Positions 7,890-17,210 of a stretch of 54,603 nucleotides of DNA are shown in pieces (the first letter of the stretch is position 1; every line of letters begins with the position of its first letter). The translations under genes and the position numbers were made by a program. Location of the stretch: positions 1-54,603 of the forward strand of contig JAGRGQ010000022.1 in assembly GCA_020445405.1 (NCBI GenBank). The letters run 5' to 3'. The notes beneath the pieces were generated by a model. It saw only the letters and a program-made list of their open reading frames with translations, had not been told where the DNA came from and ran no database searches. The stretch comes from Gammaproteobacteria bacterium. Lineage in GTDB: Bacteria; Pseudomonadota; Gammaproteobacteria; Chromatiales; Chromatiaceae.

Positions 7890-8834
7890 ATGGATATCAA
7901 ACTTGCCAATCCCCGCGGTTTTTGCGCCGGTGTCGACCGCGCCATCGAAATTGTCGAGCGGGCGCTGGAGATATTCGGCGCACCGATCTACGTCCGCCAT
8001 GAAGTGGTGCATAATCGTTTTGTAGTGGAAAGCCTGCGCCGGCGCGGCGCTGTTTTTGTCGACGAACTCCACCAGATACCCGACGGCAGCACCGTCATCT
8101 TCAGCGCCCACGGTGTATCCAGGCAGGTCAGGTCCGAAGCCGAATCGCGCGACCTTCGCATCTTCGACGCCACCTGTCCGTTGGTAACCAAGGTTCATCT
8201 CGAAGTCGCGCGCCACTGCCGCAATGGCGACGATGTCATTCTCATCGGACACCGCGGGCATCCCGAGGTCGAGGGGACCATGGGGCAGTACATCGCCAAT
8301 GAGAAAGGCGGTCGCATTCATCTCGTGGTCGACGTCGACAGTGTCGAGGAGATCGAGATCGACGACAGCAAAGGGCTCGCCTATGTCTCGCAGACGACTC
8401 TCTCGATGGACGATACCGAAAAAATCGTGAAAGCCCTGAAGCGGCGCTTCCCCAGAATCGAAGGCCCGAAGAAGAATGACATCTGTTATGCCACCCAGAA
8501 CCGTCAGGATGCGGTTAAAGAGTTGGCATCGAACTGCGATCTGGTACTGGTAGTGGGTTCACCCAACAGTTCCAACTCGAACCGCCTTAAAGAGATTTCA
8601 ACCAAGCTGGGCACGCCCGCCTATCTTATTGACGGTGCGCAGGACATTCACCGCGAGTGGATCGGGAAAGCAGACCGGGTCGGCGTTACAGCCGGTGCTT
8701 CGGCTCCGGAAGTTCTGGTCGAAGAGGTGATAGCGGCACTCAAACGCTGGGGAGCCGACAGCGTCACCTCGCTTCCGGGAAGAGAGGAAAACGTCATATT
8801 CTCGCTTCCCAGGGAGCTGCGCAAAGAGACCTAG
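7890..8834 (+). CDS. ispH: 4-hydroxy-3-methylbut-2-enyl diphosphate reductase IspH
   Basis: Last step of the MEP isoprenoid pathway, reducing HMBPP to IPP and DMAPP with a 4Fe-4S cluster. 314 aa from the ATG at 7890. The three cluster cysteines are in GFCAGVDRA (C12), DATCPLVTK and [37 protein letters not shown] and [11 protein letters not shown] are the substrate-binding signatures. The longer in-frame ORF from 7809 overlaps fkpB and is not the real start. It converges on the minor pilin operon after 7 bases with no obvious terminator. Confidence 0.95.
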   Translation: MDIKLANPRGFCAGVDRAIEIVERALEIFGAPIYVRHEVVHNRFVVESLRRRGAVFVDELHQIPDGSTVIFSAHGVSRQVRSEAESRDLRIFDATCPLVTKVHLEVARHCRNGDDVILIGHRGHPEVEGTMGQYIANEKGGRIHLVVDVDSVEEIEIDDSKGLAYVSQTTLSMDDTEKIVKALKRRFPRIEGPKKNDICYATQNRQDAVKELASNCDLVLVVGSPNSSNSNRLKEISTKLGTPAYLIDGAQDIHREWIGKADRVGVTAGASAPEVLVEEVIAALKRWGADSVTSLPGREENVIFSLPRELRKET

Positions 8835-8841
8835 GTTGTTG

Positions 8842-9279
8842 TTACCAACAGCCTGTGTGATTGGAGGAGGTTGAGCGGACTCCGGTACTCAATAACGACA
8901 GGTTCGCACACACGTCCGCGCTCTGTCCGCTCTTGGGCACCGCCAGAATGGTATAGGCGGTACTGTTCGATGTCAGATTCAGGGTGTAGTACTGCTCTAC
9001 GGTGTTGGGATCCTCCATGATGGAGGCGTTATAGACATCGTTCATGCTCAGAGAGTTGCCGCCGGCATCGCCGTAACTCCTGTTCTCCGTGTAGTAGCGC
9101 TCCATGAACTGGGATACCTGCAGTATCGACCCCTTCACTGCCGCCCGCCGGCTCTTGCGAACCTGCTCCTGATACATGGGGTAGGCGATAGCCGTAAGAA
9201 TCGCGAATACCGCCAGCGCGACCAACAGTTCCACCAGTGTGAACCCTTTCCGATTTCGCCTGAACAGATCCCCCCTCAT
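8842..9279 (-). CDS. pilE: Type IV minor pilin PilE
   Basis: Pilin-like protein, 145 aa from the ATG at 9279, which is preceded by GGTAGAGAC (part of GGAGGGTAGGTAGAG). The class III prepilin leader ends at Gly12 before FTLVELLVALAVF, with Glu5 of the mature protein present, then a long hydrophobic alpha1 helix continuing as a polar helix. Two cysteines near the C-terminus (VCANL and TGCW) can form the D-region disulfide. It is the last gene of the fimU-pilVWXY1Y2E operon, four bases after the pilY2-like gene. In Pseudomonas this PilE is a minor pilin that primes pilus assembly. Confidence 0.88.
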   Translation of the reverse strand: MRGDLFRRNRKGFTLVELLVALAVFAILTAIAYPMYQEQVRKSRRAAVKGSILQVSQFMERYYTENRSYGDAGGNSLSMNDVYNASIMEDPNTVEQYYTLNLTSNSTAYTILAVPKSGQSADVCANLSLLSTGVRSTSSNHTGCW

Positions 9280-9283
9280 GTCT

Positions 9284-9622
9284 CTACCTACCCTCCGATG
9301 GAAGTATCCAGATAGCATTTACCGTCGGCGAGCTCTGCTCTGAATCAACGACATAGGCGATCCGCTCATTGACGGCGGCAAGCAACTGCCTGATCAGACT
9401 CTGTTCGGTATCCACGCCATACCATTTCATATTCGGAGCGAGCCGGTAGCGCTTGTCGTCAATCTGCACGATATTTGCCGGCAAATCCAGATAGCGCATG
9501 GTTCCCTGCGCTTCGAACAGGCGCCTCGGCACATCCGCATCCCGCGCCGCCAATGTCGACGTCCAGGCCAGCACTGTCAGAAGCACCAGTGCCCCGTATT
9601 TAAACCTCCGAAAGCTTTTCAT
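9284..9622 (-). CDS. PilY2-like small secreted protein
   Basis: 112 aa from the ATG at 9622, with GGGAGAG 8 bases upstream; longer in-frame starts overlap the pilY1 end. A signal peptide is followed by a short soluble domain (GTMRYLDLPANIVQIDDKRYRLAPNMKWYG and a second half with AAVNERIAYVV). Position between pilY1 and pilE, size and secretion match PilY2 of Pseudomonas, whose function is poorly defined. I assign it by synteny and general features rather than by a strong motif. Confidence 0.68.
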   Translation of the reverse strand: MKSFRRFKYGALVLLTVLAWTSTLAARDADVPRRLFEAQGTMRYLDLPANIVQIDDKRYRLAPNMKWYGVDTEQSLIRQLLAAVNERIAYVVDSEQSSPTVNAIWILPSEGR

Positions 9623-9647
9623 CTGACGCTCTCCCATACCTTTCGAA

Positions 9648-12600
9648 TCATCGCAACTGACGCCATGACTGGCGGCCATCGCGGTAACTGAGCGACTCCA
9701 GGGTCTGTTCGATCTCCCCGGAGGATCCGCTGGTGAACTTGAACTCTTTCTCTTTGGTCTTGATGACCGCCGGGGTCTTGGTAATACCCACCTTCGATTT
9801 CTTGCCGGAGGTCGGCACCTTGATCTTCACATCGACGCCATTTACGTTGACCCATATCTCGACATAGTCACCTTCGTTGAACGCACCGTCGCCATTGAGA
9901 TCAAACGGACTGACCGACAAGCGTGAGCCATCCACCGAAGACAACTCCATCAACCAGCTGGTGCCGCCGTATTCGCACGGGTCCAGGCTCGGGATTGAGG
10001 TGCTGAAAATCACCCGTCCGTCGCGCAGCAGCGGCGTACTGACAACGCGCTCCCCCTCCCAGCCCAGGAGCGGCGACTCCAGATCGATGTACCACCCCTT
10101 GTGCGTGGTCCAGCTGATGGTATTTTCAGTGGTCACTCTCAGGTCCCATGGGAATGGATTTGCGGTATCGGTGGTGCCATCGCTCAGCCAGGAGTCACCG
10201 GAGCTGTCAGTATAGGTTTCATGCGTAATCTGCTGCTGCAACAGACTGCTGCGACCCCCGGAGACCGGTGCGGGAGTGGTTGCGTTGAAATCGTCCCAGA
10301 TACCGTAAAAACTGTTTTTACGTTTCACCGTGCCATCGCCGGATTCAAAGTATTTTCCGGTTCCGAAGAAGATCATGACGCCGCCGGTGGGGTGATTGGT
10401 CACCTCGGGCTTGCTGGTGATCGGCTGCGTCGTGCCGTCTTCGTCCTTGGCGACGAAAAGGGGCGCAGGCGAGCCGCTTGACTGATAGTCGACCTCCCAT
10501 TTGCTGGTATCCGATGTATCACTCAGGTCGAATGCCCACATATTCCCCAGCAGGTCGCCCGCGTAAGCGCGATCCGCGATTTTGTCGTTGTTGTAATCGA
10601 CCAGTATCGGCGTCGCGAGGCCATTGGGGCTGGAGCCGTCGCCGACGCCGGTATCTATTTTGCGAATCAGCGCACCTGTAGCGACGTCGACGATAAAAAG
10701 CACCGCCCGGTTGTTTGTCGAGGAGTAGCCGTTGCCGAAAACCGCGGCCCAGGCGCCGTTTGCCATACGCGCCAGCGTCGGCTGACCGATGGTATAGCCC
10801 AGATCACCGTCCGGGGTGCCGTCGGTATCGGCATCGTCGTCGTCAGTGGAAAACTCCCACATCACATCGCTCTTGCTGAAATTCTCGGGATCGGTGACAT
10901 CCAGCGCAAATACCGATTTCCCGCCGGCGCCCGTGGTACCTAGCAGCACCGACTTCCAGGTATTGTTTATATAGGCGTCCTTGCCGGCGCTTGGGCCGTC
11001 GACGTAAAACTGGTGGCTGTAGTCGGGATCGCTCAGTTTCCACAGGTCCGCCTGGACCGCCTCCGGAATGAACGCGAACAACTCGTAGCCAGTATCCTCG
11101 CGGAATGCGTGCAGCATACCGTCGTTGACGCCGACATAGACCACCCCGGGACGGTTCTTATAGGCGTTTGACGAGCGGTAGGTGATGTAACTCGACCCCT
11201 CGGTACCTGGCAGTATATTGAAGCCGTAATCCTGCTGGCCGACGAAGAACGGATCCGAGTTGACGATATCGCCCAGCACCGAGACCCGCTTGCGGAAGGT
11301 GCCTGCAGGATCGTTGCCGATTTCGTAGGTATCGTCGCCGCGGATGAAATTGAGGCGCCGCTGGCCGACAGTATCGCTGTCGCCGTGCTTGATCGCGGTC
11401 ATAATTGAAGCTGGGGGGGTATGCGTTGCGTCCCAGAGTAAATCGACACCCACCTCGCCGTCGCCGTCGCTGTCCGCCGCCTCGTGGGTGAATATGTTGC
11501 GCACGTTGTAAGCCAGCGCGCTCTTGGTATCCAGCAGTTTTGCCGCCTCCCAGGTCGGGTCCAGTGCGGTGGTGGAGGTATCGGCATCGATGATCGCGCC
11601 GGTGGTCCCGTCGACCTTGAACCCGAGCAGCTCACCGCGCCAGTCCTTGCTGTCGAACCTGGCCTGATAGACGTAAGTATCCGCGTTGAGCCGGGTGGAG
11701 TTGGTGGCGATCGCGGCCGCCGAACCGGTCCGGCCGATAATCTGCTGCAGCGTCGCGGAGAGCTGCTCGGCGAACTCCTCCGGATCCGCCGCGGAGAAGA
11801 AGCCGCCGCGGCTGTTGACCGCCGCGTGCCACAGGTCGTCGATATTCTCCTCGGCTCCTGTGCCGGACGGTGTCGGCCACTGTTTGGTGCCGGCAGTCAA
11901 CAGCGGGAGATCCGTCGCCGGATCCAGCGTCCCCATGACGCCAAGTCCCACGGTAAAGTTGACCAGGTGCTGCCAGAACGCCTCATCCGCCGGATTGGTG
12001 GGGACCAGGTTGTCCAGGTCAGTCCGAAGGTCCCGGTTCCAGTAGTACATGGCGACGTCGGCAAGCGTGTCTTCGTCCAGACCCTGGTAGGGATTGGCCG
12101 GGGTGTACTTGTAAGACTGGTTGTCCGGTCCGGTGATACTGGGACCGCTTTTGTTATCGGCGTTGGTGGCGTTGACCGAGCCGGTGCTGGTGGGTGCGCC
12201 CGCACCGTTCCAGTAACCGTCCGTCATCAGAATGTTATAGCTCTGCCGGCAGGCGAGATGCGCGGTCGAATCGTTCGAACCGGGCTGTGCGCCCCAGGGC
12301 CCTCTGTTGTCGGTACGGGAGAAGTACTGCCCCACATTGTCCAGCGCGCGCCGCAGTGGGGTGCCTTCGGTGGGAATACTGTGAGTGTAGAGGGAGTCGA
12401 AAAACGCGGTGCGGTCACTCCCGGTGAACTTGCGCACGCCGTTGATAAGCGCGCCCGGACTGCTGACGCTGTCAACGGTGGCCGAGCCCTTGTTGATCGC
12501 CGCGAATCCGACACGCAGACCGGTTCCCTGTTCGGCGAACGCCCGGCCGACACCGGCCCGGGCCAGCAGGATGCGTGAACGGTAATAGGTATACCAGTTG

Positions 12601-13340
12601 GCGAAGTTCTGAATCTCCTCGGCGTAGGTGCAGGTGGGTGCGGCGGCGCAATCCGAGCGCTCCGTGCTGCCGGTGAAGGGGGCATTGGCTGATTTGATCT
12701 CCACCCGGGTGTAGTTGGCCGCATTCTCCTTGGAGGCCGTCGAATTGATATCGCCGGTAAATTGATAATAGAACGAGGGCCAGAAGGTCTTGTTGTTCGA
12801 TCCATCGTATGCGTAGTTGTTGTATGTGCCGACATCACCAAAATCAGCCGCGTTTGTATAGCGATCCCAGTAGGCTGACTGAGTGTTGTTGACCGTCAGA
12901 TTTCGACACCCCCTGGCGGTCTTGACCGGGTTGTGCGGCGCGCAGGTGATCGAGGCATTGCCCATCGAACTGCCATCGGAGTTGGACCAGGGGCGGTAGG
13001 TGATCGCCGGATTGTAGTAGATCTTGTTGATCGCGCTGCTGCGCACCCATTTATCGTAGATGTTGTTGGTCTGGGTGAAGGAGACCACATAATTGTAATA
13101 GTCGTCGGTGCCGTATACGTCATTCGCCCTGGGGAAAATAAAGTAGGACCAGATCAGACTGTCCGGCATCATTTCGTAATGCATGGAGCCGGAGTCGTCC
13201 AGCGTGAACATCACATTGGGTTCGATCGATCCGCCGAGAAACAGCGGTACCTGCGCCGGAGCGGCTATCACTGTCCAGGCCGGTAATGCGCTGACGATCA
13301 GCGCCGCCAGGCCGAAGGCTTTTCGTTTGAGACTGTTCAT
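9648..13340 (-). CDS. pilY1: Type IV pilus tip adhesin/biogenesis factor PilY1
   Basis: Large secreted protein of 1230 aa that sits at the pilus tip, promotes extension and adhesion and links surface sensing to signalling in relatives. Signal peptide to about residue 27. The N-terminal von Willebrand A domain has a MIDAS-like DxSxS (D48, S50, S52 in LDDSGSM) and the later LMTDGYWNG. The C-terminal beta-propeller has a calcium loop D915-x-N917-x-D919-x3-D923 (DYNNDKIADRAYAGD), equivalent to the essential site of Pseudomonas PilY1. A second EF-hand-like DLNGDGAFNEGD lies near the C-terminus. Start ATG with GGGGGT upstream. Part of the minor pilin operon. Confidence 0.95.
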   Translation of the reverse strand: MNSLKRKAFGLAALIVSALPAWTVIAAPAQVPLFLGGSIEPNVMFTLDDSGSMHYEMMPDSLIWSYFIFPRANDVYGTDDYYNYVVSFTQTNNIYDKWVRSSAINKIYYNPAITYRPWSNSDGSSMGNASITCAPHNPVKTARGCRNLTVNNTQSAYWDRYTNAADFGDVGTYNNYAYDGSNNKTFWPSFYYQFTGDINSTASKENAANYTRVEIKSANAPFTGSTERSDCAAAPTCTYAEEIQNFANWYTYYRSRILLARAGVGRAFAEQGTGLRVGFAAINKGSATVDSVSSPGALINGVRKFTGSDRTAFFDSLYTHSIPTEGTPLRRALDNVGQYFSRTDNRGPWGAQPGSNDSTAHLACRQSYNILMTDGYWNGAGAPTSTGSVNATNADNKSGPSITGPDNQSYKYTPANPYQGLDEDTLADVAMYYWNRDLRTDLDNLVPTNPADEAFWQHLVNFTVGLGVMGTLDPATDLPLLTAGTKQWPTPSGTGAEENIDDLWHAAVNSRGGFFSAADPEEFAEQLSATLQQIIGRTGSAAAIATNSTRLNADTYVYQARFDSKDWRGELLGFKVDGTTGAIIDADTSTTALDPTWEAAKLLDTKSALAYNVRNIFTHEAADSDGDGEVGVDLLWDATHTPPASIMTAIKHGDSDTVGQRRLNFIRGDDTYEIGNDPAGTFRKRVSVLGDIVNSDPFFVGQQDYGFNILPGTEGSSYITYRSSNAYKNRPGVVYVGVNDGMLHAFREDTGYELFAFIPEAVQADLWKLSDPDYSHQFYVDGPSAGKDAYINNTWKSVLLGTTGAGGKSVFALDVTDPENFSKSDVMWEFSTDDDDADTDGTPDGDLGYTIGQPTLARMANGAWAAVFGNGYSSTNNRAVLFIVDVATGALIRKIDTGVGDGSSPNGLATPILVDYNNDKIADRAYAGDLLGNMWAFDLSDTSDTSKWEVDYQSSGSPAPLFVAKDEDGTTQPITSKPEVTNHPTGGVMIFFGTGKYFESGDGTVKRKNSFYGIWDDFNATTPAPVSGGRSSLLQQQITHETYTDSSGDSWLSDGTTDTANPFPWDLRVTTENTISWTTHKGWYIDLESPLLGWEGERVVSTPLLRDGRVIFSTSIPSLDPCEYGGTSWLMELSSVDGSRLSVSPFDLNGDGAFNEGDYVEIWVNVNGVDVKIKVPTSGKKSKVGITKTPAVIKTKEKEFKFTSGSSGEIEQTLESLSYRDGRQSWRQLR

Positions 13341-13359
13341 CGAGACCCCCTAGGTCCTG

Positions 13360-13914
13360 TCACCACTTGTACACGCTCTGCAACACCACAACGGTACTGG
13401 CAGTTCCACCCACCCCGCGTGCGGTCACCTGCAAATAGATATCCGAAGTATCCAGCGATTGCGCCGCCTCCAGGCTTTCGGTGCTGGGCGGCAGTTTTTC
13501 GATAATATAGGCCGGCTGCGCGGCCACCCCGGGCAGCAGGTTGGAGCCACTCAGCACCACCCCTTTGCTCGCCCACCATGAGGCATCCCGTTCATCCCAC
13601 CAGGGTGTACTGTTGGTGATATTGGGGTATTGTGCATCGGGCGATGTCAGCTCCCACAGCGGGCTGGTGTCGGAACTGTTGCTGATATCCCTGACGTCCG
13701 GCATGCTCGTCTGGGCGGCAATCCACGTCTCTGCTGCGCGCAGCGCCGATTCAGCCGCCTGGAACGCGGTGTTCCGGTCGCGCATGTTGCCCGCCATCTT
13801 CTCCTCCAGGATATTGGTATCCATGGTGGATATGCCGAATATCGTCATCAGCAGCAAAATCATCAGGGCGGTAATCATCACCGCGCCGCGCTGGCGTTTA
13901 CAATCGATCTTCAT
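13360..13914 (-). CDS. pilX: Minor pilin PilX
   Basis: 184 aa. The leader RQRG precedes AVMITALMILLLMTIFGIS, the atypical PilX N-terminus without the usual FTLVE and without Glu5. After the helix comes NILEEKMAGNMRDRNTAFQAAESALRAAE, the conserved PilX signature. Trp-rich middle and beta-rich C-terminus. Its ATG overlaps the pilW stop by 4 bases. In the minor pilin complex PilX is thought to help cap or initiate the pilus. Confidence 0.9.
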   Translation of the reverse strand: MKIDCKRQRGAVMITALMILLLMTIFGISTMDTNILEEKMAGNMRDRNTAFQAAESALRAAETWIAAQTSMPDVRDISNSSDTSPLWELTSPDAQYPNITNSTPWWDERDASWWASKGVVLSGSNLLPGVAAQPAYIIEKLPPSTESLEAAQSLDTSDIYLQVTARGVGGTASTVVVLQSVYKW

Positions 13915-14909
13915 GGCAGCTTGTTCCTGACACCGACGGTGGCGGTCATGTTCTGGGTCATCGCCTGGCGGTCGACGGTGACGTTCTGGCTCTTAGATAC
14001 CAGCGTCAGGTCCATCCGGACGCTGGTCACGTTGGACCAATTGGATACAGTCGCCCCATCGACGTACTGATCGGCCGCCAGATCGCTGTTTGTGTCCTCG
14101 CCGTAGAGCAATTCCAGGTCCTGAACCCCGTCCACCAGCTCCTGGGGAGTGCCGCCGTTTTCCCGCACGAACAGCGCCGGCTGACCGAAGCTGTTCTGAC
14201 TGAGAAAATAGTCGGAGTGGATAAACTTGAACACCTGGGCATCGGTCGAGTAGGGCTTGCTCAGCCGTGCGCTCTTATTACTGCTGGCACTGTGACTGAT
14301 CTGCACCTCCGTCGAACCTTTGGTTATACTGGTGATGCGGAACAGATCGGAAGTCTCGCAATCGGTGATAAGTACATAGTCGTTTGCCGCCAACCCGCAG
14401 CTGGTATCACCATTGATCTTCAGACTGGCGCTGTCCGATGTCATCGCCTCTTTCAGGTTGCCGCCGCAGGAGTCGACCCGCTCCGCCCGGCTGACGGTGA
14501 TGACATCGCTGCCCGCGATGACACTGCCGGGGTCGTCCGAGGTCGAGCCGGTATCGCCATACAACGGTGAAAAGGCGCTGCCGTTGTATTCGTAGCCGCG
14601 TATCGACTGACTCGAGCTGTAGGTGCCGCTGCCCGGCATGCTGCTGGCCAGTACATTGGGAATCACCGCCGCCAGGTTACCACACCCCTGGTAACCCGAC
14701 ATACGGATATTCCGCGCCAGCACCTCCATCGCATAGCGGCCGTTCTCCTGGATAATGGAGAGTGCGTCCTGGGTGCGGTAGGCCTGTTTGCTGGAGATAA
14801 AAACGTTGGCCATGCCGATAGTCAGAAGCAGGCCGAGTAGCATCGCGATCAGGACCTCGACCAGCCCGAATCCGGCGTTGCGTTTTCCAATTTCAAGATG
14901 CCGTCGCAT
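13911..14909 (-). CDS. pilW: Minor pilin PilW
   Basis: 332 aa, usual length. The prepilin peptidase site is at NAG/FGLVEVLIAMLLGLLLTIG with Glu5 present. The conserved stretch SSKQAYRTQDALSIIQENGRYAMEVLARNIRMSGYQGCGN identifies PilW. The C-terminal domain is beta-rich and ends with the TLVSKSQNVTVDRQAM strand pair. Overlaps pilX by 4 bases and lies two bases after pilV, so the minor pilins are translated as a coupled set. Confidence 0.92.
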   Translation of the reverse strand: MRRHLEIGKRNAGFGLVEVLIAMLLGLLLTIGMANVFISSKQAYRTQDALSIIQENGRYAMEVLARNIRMSGYQGCGNLAAVIPNVLASSMPGSGTYSSSQSIRGYEYNGSAFSPLYGDTGSTSDDPGSVIAGSDVITVSRAERVDSCGGNLKEAMTSDSASLKINGDTSCGLAANDYVLITDCETSDLFRITSITKGSTEVQISHSASSNKSARLSKPYSTDAQVFKFIHSDYFLSQNSFGQPALFVRENGGTPQELVDGVQDLELLYGEDTNSDLAADQYVDGATVSNWSNVTSVRMDLTLVSKSQNVTVDRQAMTQNMTATVGVRNKLP

Positions 14910-14911
14910 AA

Positions 14912-15349
14912 TCAGATATCCGAAACCACAGTCATCGATTTCACCGGTACATTCGGGTTACGGATGTCGTCCCACTGAACAACCACCGTCGCCCTGCTGC
15001 CGTTGAGTGTGATTGAACCATCGCCGCTGGGCAGACTCTGGGAGAGAGTGCCGATCCAATCCATTACATCCTGATCCGCCTGATTGGTTGCCGTGGAGGG
15101 CGGCGAGGCATTCATCGCAATGGCATAGTCCGGCAGATTGGCCTTGCTGCTCCCCTGGTTGGCGCGCATGCAGTCGATAATGTCATAGGCCAGCAGTGTC
15201 GCCTGGGAGCGGAGCAGCGAACTGTGGTTCAGCTTGATGCCGGTGGCCTGCAATCCAGCCAGCCCAAGCAACCCGACCGAGAAGATCACCACCGTGACCA
15301 GCACTTCCACCAGCGTGAAACCTTTGCTGCCGGTAAAGGATTGCTTCAT
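14912..15349 (-). CDS. pilV: Minor pilin PilV
   Basis: 145 aa from the ATG at 15349, preceded by GGAGTGGGAG. Leader MKQSFTGSKG is followed by FTLVEVLVTVVIFSVGLLGLAGLQATGIKLNHSSLLRSQATLLAYDIIDCMRAN, which is the PilV signature. The C-terminal part is short and beta-rich, with VVQWDD. Adjacent to pilW with a two-base gap and downstream of fimT/fimU. Confidence 0.9.
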   Translation of the reverse strand: MKQSFTGSKGFTLVEVLVTVVIFSVGLLGLAGLQATGIKLNHSSLLRSQATLLAYDIIDCMRANQGSSKANLPDYAIAMNASPPSTATNQADQDVMDWIGTLSQSLPSGDGSITLNGSRATVVVQWDDIRNPNVPVKSMTVVSDI

Positions 15350-15363
15350 TCTCCCACTCCCTG

Positions 15364-15876
15364 CTAATCGCATTTTGTCGGGTCGTAGTCGGTGTCGGTC
15401 GGGTCGGCAACGGTTGTGCAGTCTGCATTGCAGGTGGTCACCCGGCCGGATGGTGAAATCGGCACGCTGCGTACCGCGCTGCTGCCGCTGACCGTGATAT
15501 CGAAGCAGCTTGTCGCGACGACGTTACCCAATCCGGCGAAAGTGACCGGGGCGCTGCCGATGGTCAGCGCGACACTGCTGCCCGTAGGTGGTGCTTCAAA
15601 CTCTCGGATAGCGGTCCCGCCCAGTTCCACCTGCCACCCGTTGGCCCAACTGCCGGATTTGGGATTGACGTCGATGGAAACGCCTTGGCGTACCGCTTCG
15701 GCACGTGCGAAATTGAGCGCGGCCACGATATCCTTGGAAGTGGTGATCAGGTCGCCGCTGCGTTTCATGTTGGCGATTCCCGGTACGCCGATAACCAGGA
15801 TAACCGCGATCACTGCAACGGTTACCATCAGTTCCACCAGGGTAAAACCCGGGGTTTTTTGCCGATATCTGTCCAT
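15364..15876 (-). CDS. fimU: Pseudopilin FimT/FimU (GspH family)
   Basis: 170 aa, ATG at 15876. The leader RQKTPG precedes FTLVELMVTVAVIAVILVIGVPG with Glu5. The conserved GspH/FimT sequence ITTSKDIVAALNFARAEAVRQG follows. The C-terminal beta domain has paired cysteines (TSCFDI and TTCNADC). First gene of the minor pilin operon, as fimU is in Pseudomonas, so the FimU name is chosen by position; FimT is the alternative. The 230 bases upstream, to the tRNA-Thr gene, hold the operon's promoter, which I could not pin down. Confidence 0.85.
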   Translation of the reverse strand: MDRYRQKTPGFTLVELMVTVAVIAVILVIGVPGIANMKRSGDLITTSKDIVAALNFARAEAVRQGVSIDVNPKSGSWANGWQVELGGTAIREFEAPPTGSSVALTIGSAPVTFAGLGNVVATSCFDITVSGSSAVRSVPISPSGRVTTCNADCTTVADPTDTDYDPTKCD

Positions 15877-16060
15877 GGGTACTGTATATACGATAGTGCC
15901 CGGATCCGCACCAGCTGAGGGGACGTCTGGCGCCGGATTCCCGACAGACGGTCATTACCCGACACTTACAGCGCTGGTTTTTTGTAACCCGTTGATCGAA
16001 ACCGATAGAAAAGAGGTGGCGGGCCGGCAGGTCCCACCCATGACAGGCGAGCGTAAAAAG

Positions 16061-16089
16061 TTGTAGCCAAAGGGTCGTTTCTTTATACT
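16061..16089 (+). promoter_or_regulatory. sigma70 promoter of tRNA-Thr
   Basis: A -35 TTGTAG (16061-16066), a 17-base spacer and a -10 TATACT (16084-16089). A GC-rich discriminator (CGCCACGCC) follows, as is typical of growth-controlled stable RNA promoters. The expected start lies about 12 bases before the mature tRNA 5' end. Confidence 0.72.
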
Positions 16090-16108
16090 TCGCCACGCCT
16101 CAACTCAA

Positions 16109-16184
<76 letters not shown>

Positions 16185-16201
16185 TACAGGTCTTCGCGAC
16201 C

Positions 16202-17059
16202 ATGACCACGCTTTTTGTAAATTGCCTGACCGTCATCGATGGATCGCTGCTTGACCCCGATCGCGGGCTGATCGGCCAGAGCTGGATGCTGGACGTGGAG
16301 TTGGAGGGTTCGCTCGACTGGCAGGGCATGGTGATCGACTTCGGCACGGTCAAAAAACAGATAAAGCAGTGCGTAGACGAAGAGTTCGACCACAGACTGC
16401 TGATCCCGGACGCATACTCCGGATGCCGGGTAGAAGATCGCGGTGAAAACAGTGCCGTTTACTTTCAACTGGCGTCGGGTGCCACGATTGAATATCGGGG
16501 GCCGGCGGATGCCTGCGCCCGCATCGACACTGAATTGCTGGATGAGGCTGCGCTTACCGACGCTATTCGGCGGCGGCTCGCGCCGACGCTGCCGGATAAT
16601 GTACATCGACTCGGGCTGCAGCTGCGTACGGAAAAGATCCGGGGCGCCAGCTATCAATACAGCCACGGGCTCAGGCACCACGGCGGTAACTGCCAGCGCA
16701 TTGCGCACGGACACCGTTCCCGCATTCAGATTTTCCGGGACGGACGCCGCAGTCCGGAGCTGGAATCCGACTGGGCGCTGCGCTGGAAAGATATCTATAT
16801 CGGAGTCCGGGCCGATCTGAAAAAGAGCTTCGCAGGCGACTGCACCCGCTATTGTCAATTCGGTTACAGCGCGCCGCAGGGCTCGTTTGAATTGATCCTG
16901 CCGGAAAGATCGTGCTATCTGATCGATACTGATTCGACCGTGGAAAATCTGGCTCGGCACATCTGCAGAACGCTGAAGCTCGAGCACCCGGCATCGGCTT
17001 TCCGGGTCGTTGCCTTCGAGGGAGTGGCGAAAGGGGCGATCAGTGAGAGTGAGGACTAG
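16202..17059 (+). CDS. Two-domain 6-carboxytetrahydropterin synthase (QueD/PTPS)-like protein
   Basis: 285 aa, about twice the length of canonical QueD, and best read as two fused T-fold halves. The N-terminal half carries GMVIDFGTVKKQI and the catalytic Asp63-His64 (EEFDHRLL), but its zinc-His positions look replaced (GQSWMLDV where GHSY is usual). The C-terminal half carries the missing part: H155, Cys164 in GNCQRIAHGH, and H169/H171. A complete site could therefore form between halves, as at the subunit interface of PTPS. QueD acts in queuosine synthesis; other substrates are possible. ATG start; no queC or queE nearby. Confidence 0.8.
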   Translation: MTTLFVNCLTVIDGSLLDPDRGLIGQSWMLDVELEGSLDWQGMVIDFGTVKKQIKQCVDEEFDHRLLIPDAYSGCRVEDRGENSAVYFQLASGATIEYRGPADACARIDTELLDEAALTDAIRRRLAPTLPDNVHRLGLQLRTEKIRGASYQYSHGLRHHGGNCQRIAHGHRSRIQIFRDGRRSPELESDWALRWKDIYIGVRADLKKSFAGDCTRYCQFGYSAPQGSFELILPERSCYLIDTDSTVENLARHICRTLKLEHPASAFRVVAFEGVAKGAISESED

Positions 17060-17210
17060 CGTTCCGGCTCCCGAATAAACAGTCTCCCTCCGGATATCAC
17101 ATTGTTTGCCATGCCGGCGGATGCCGGGATTCGCAGGCCTGTGTCCATGTTGCAGAGATGCTGGATCGCGGAAAGGTTCTCTTCCCTGGTTTCTCTGCGG
17201 ATGTCTCTGG

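Noticed and set aside
11484-12578. A 364-codon plus-strand frame inside pilY1
   Set aside because: Antisense shadow of a GC-rich coding region. The Gly/Arg/Val-rich product has no recognisable fold.
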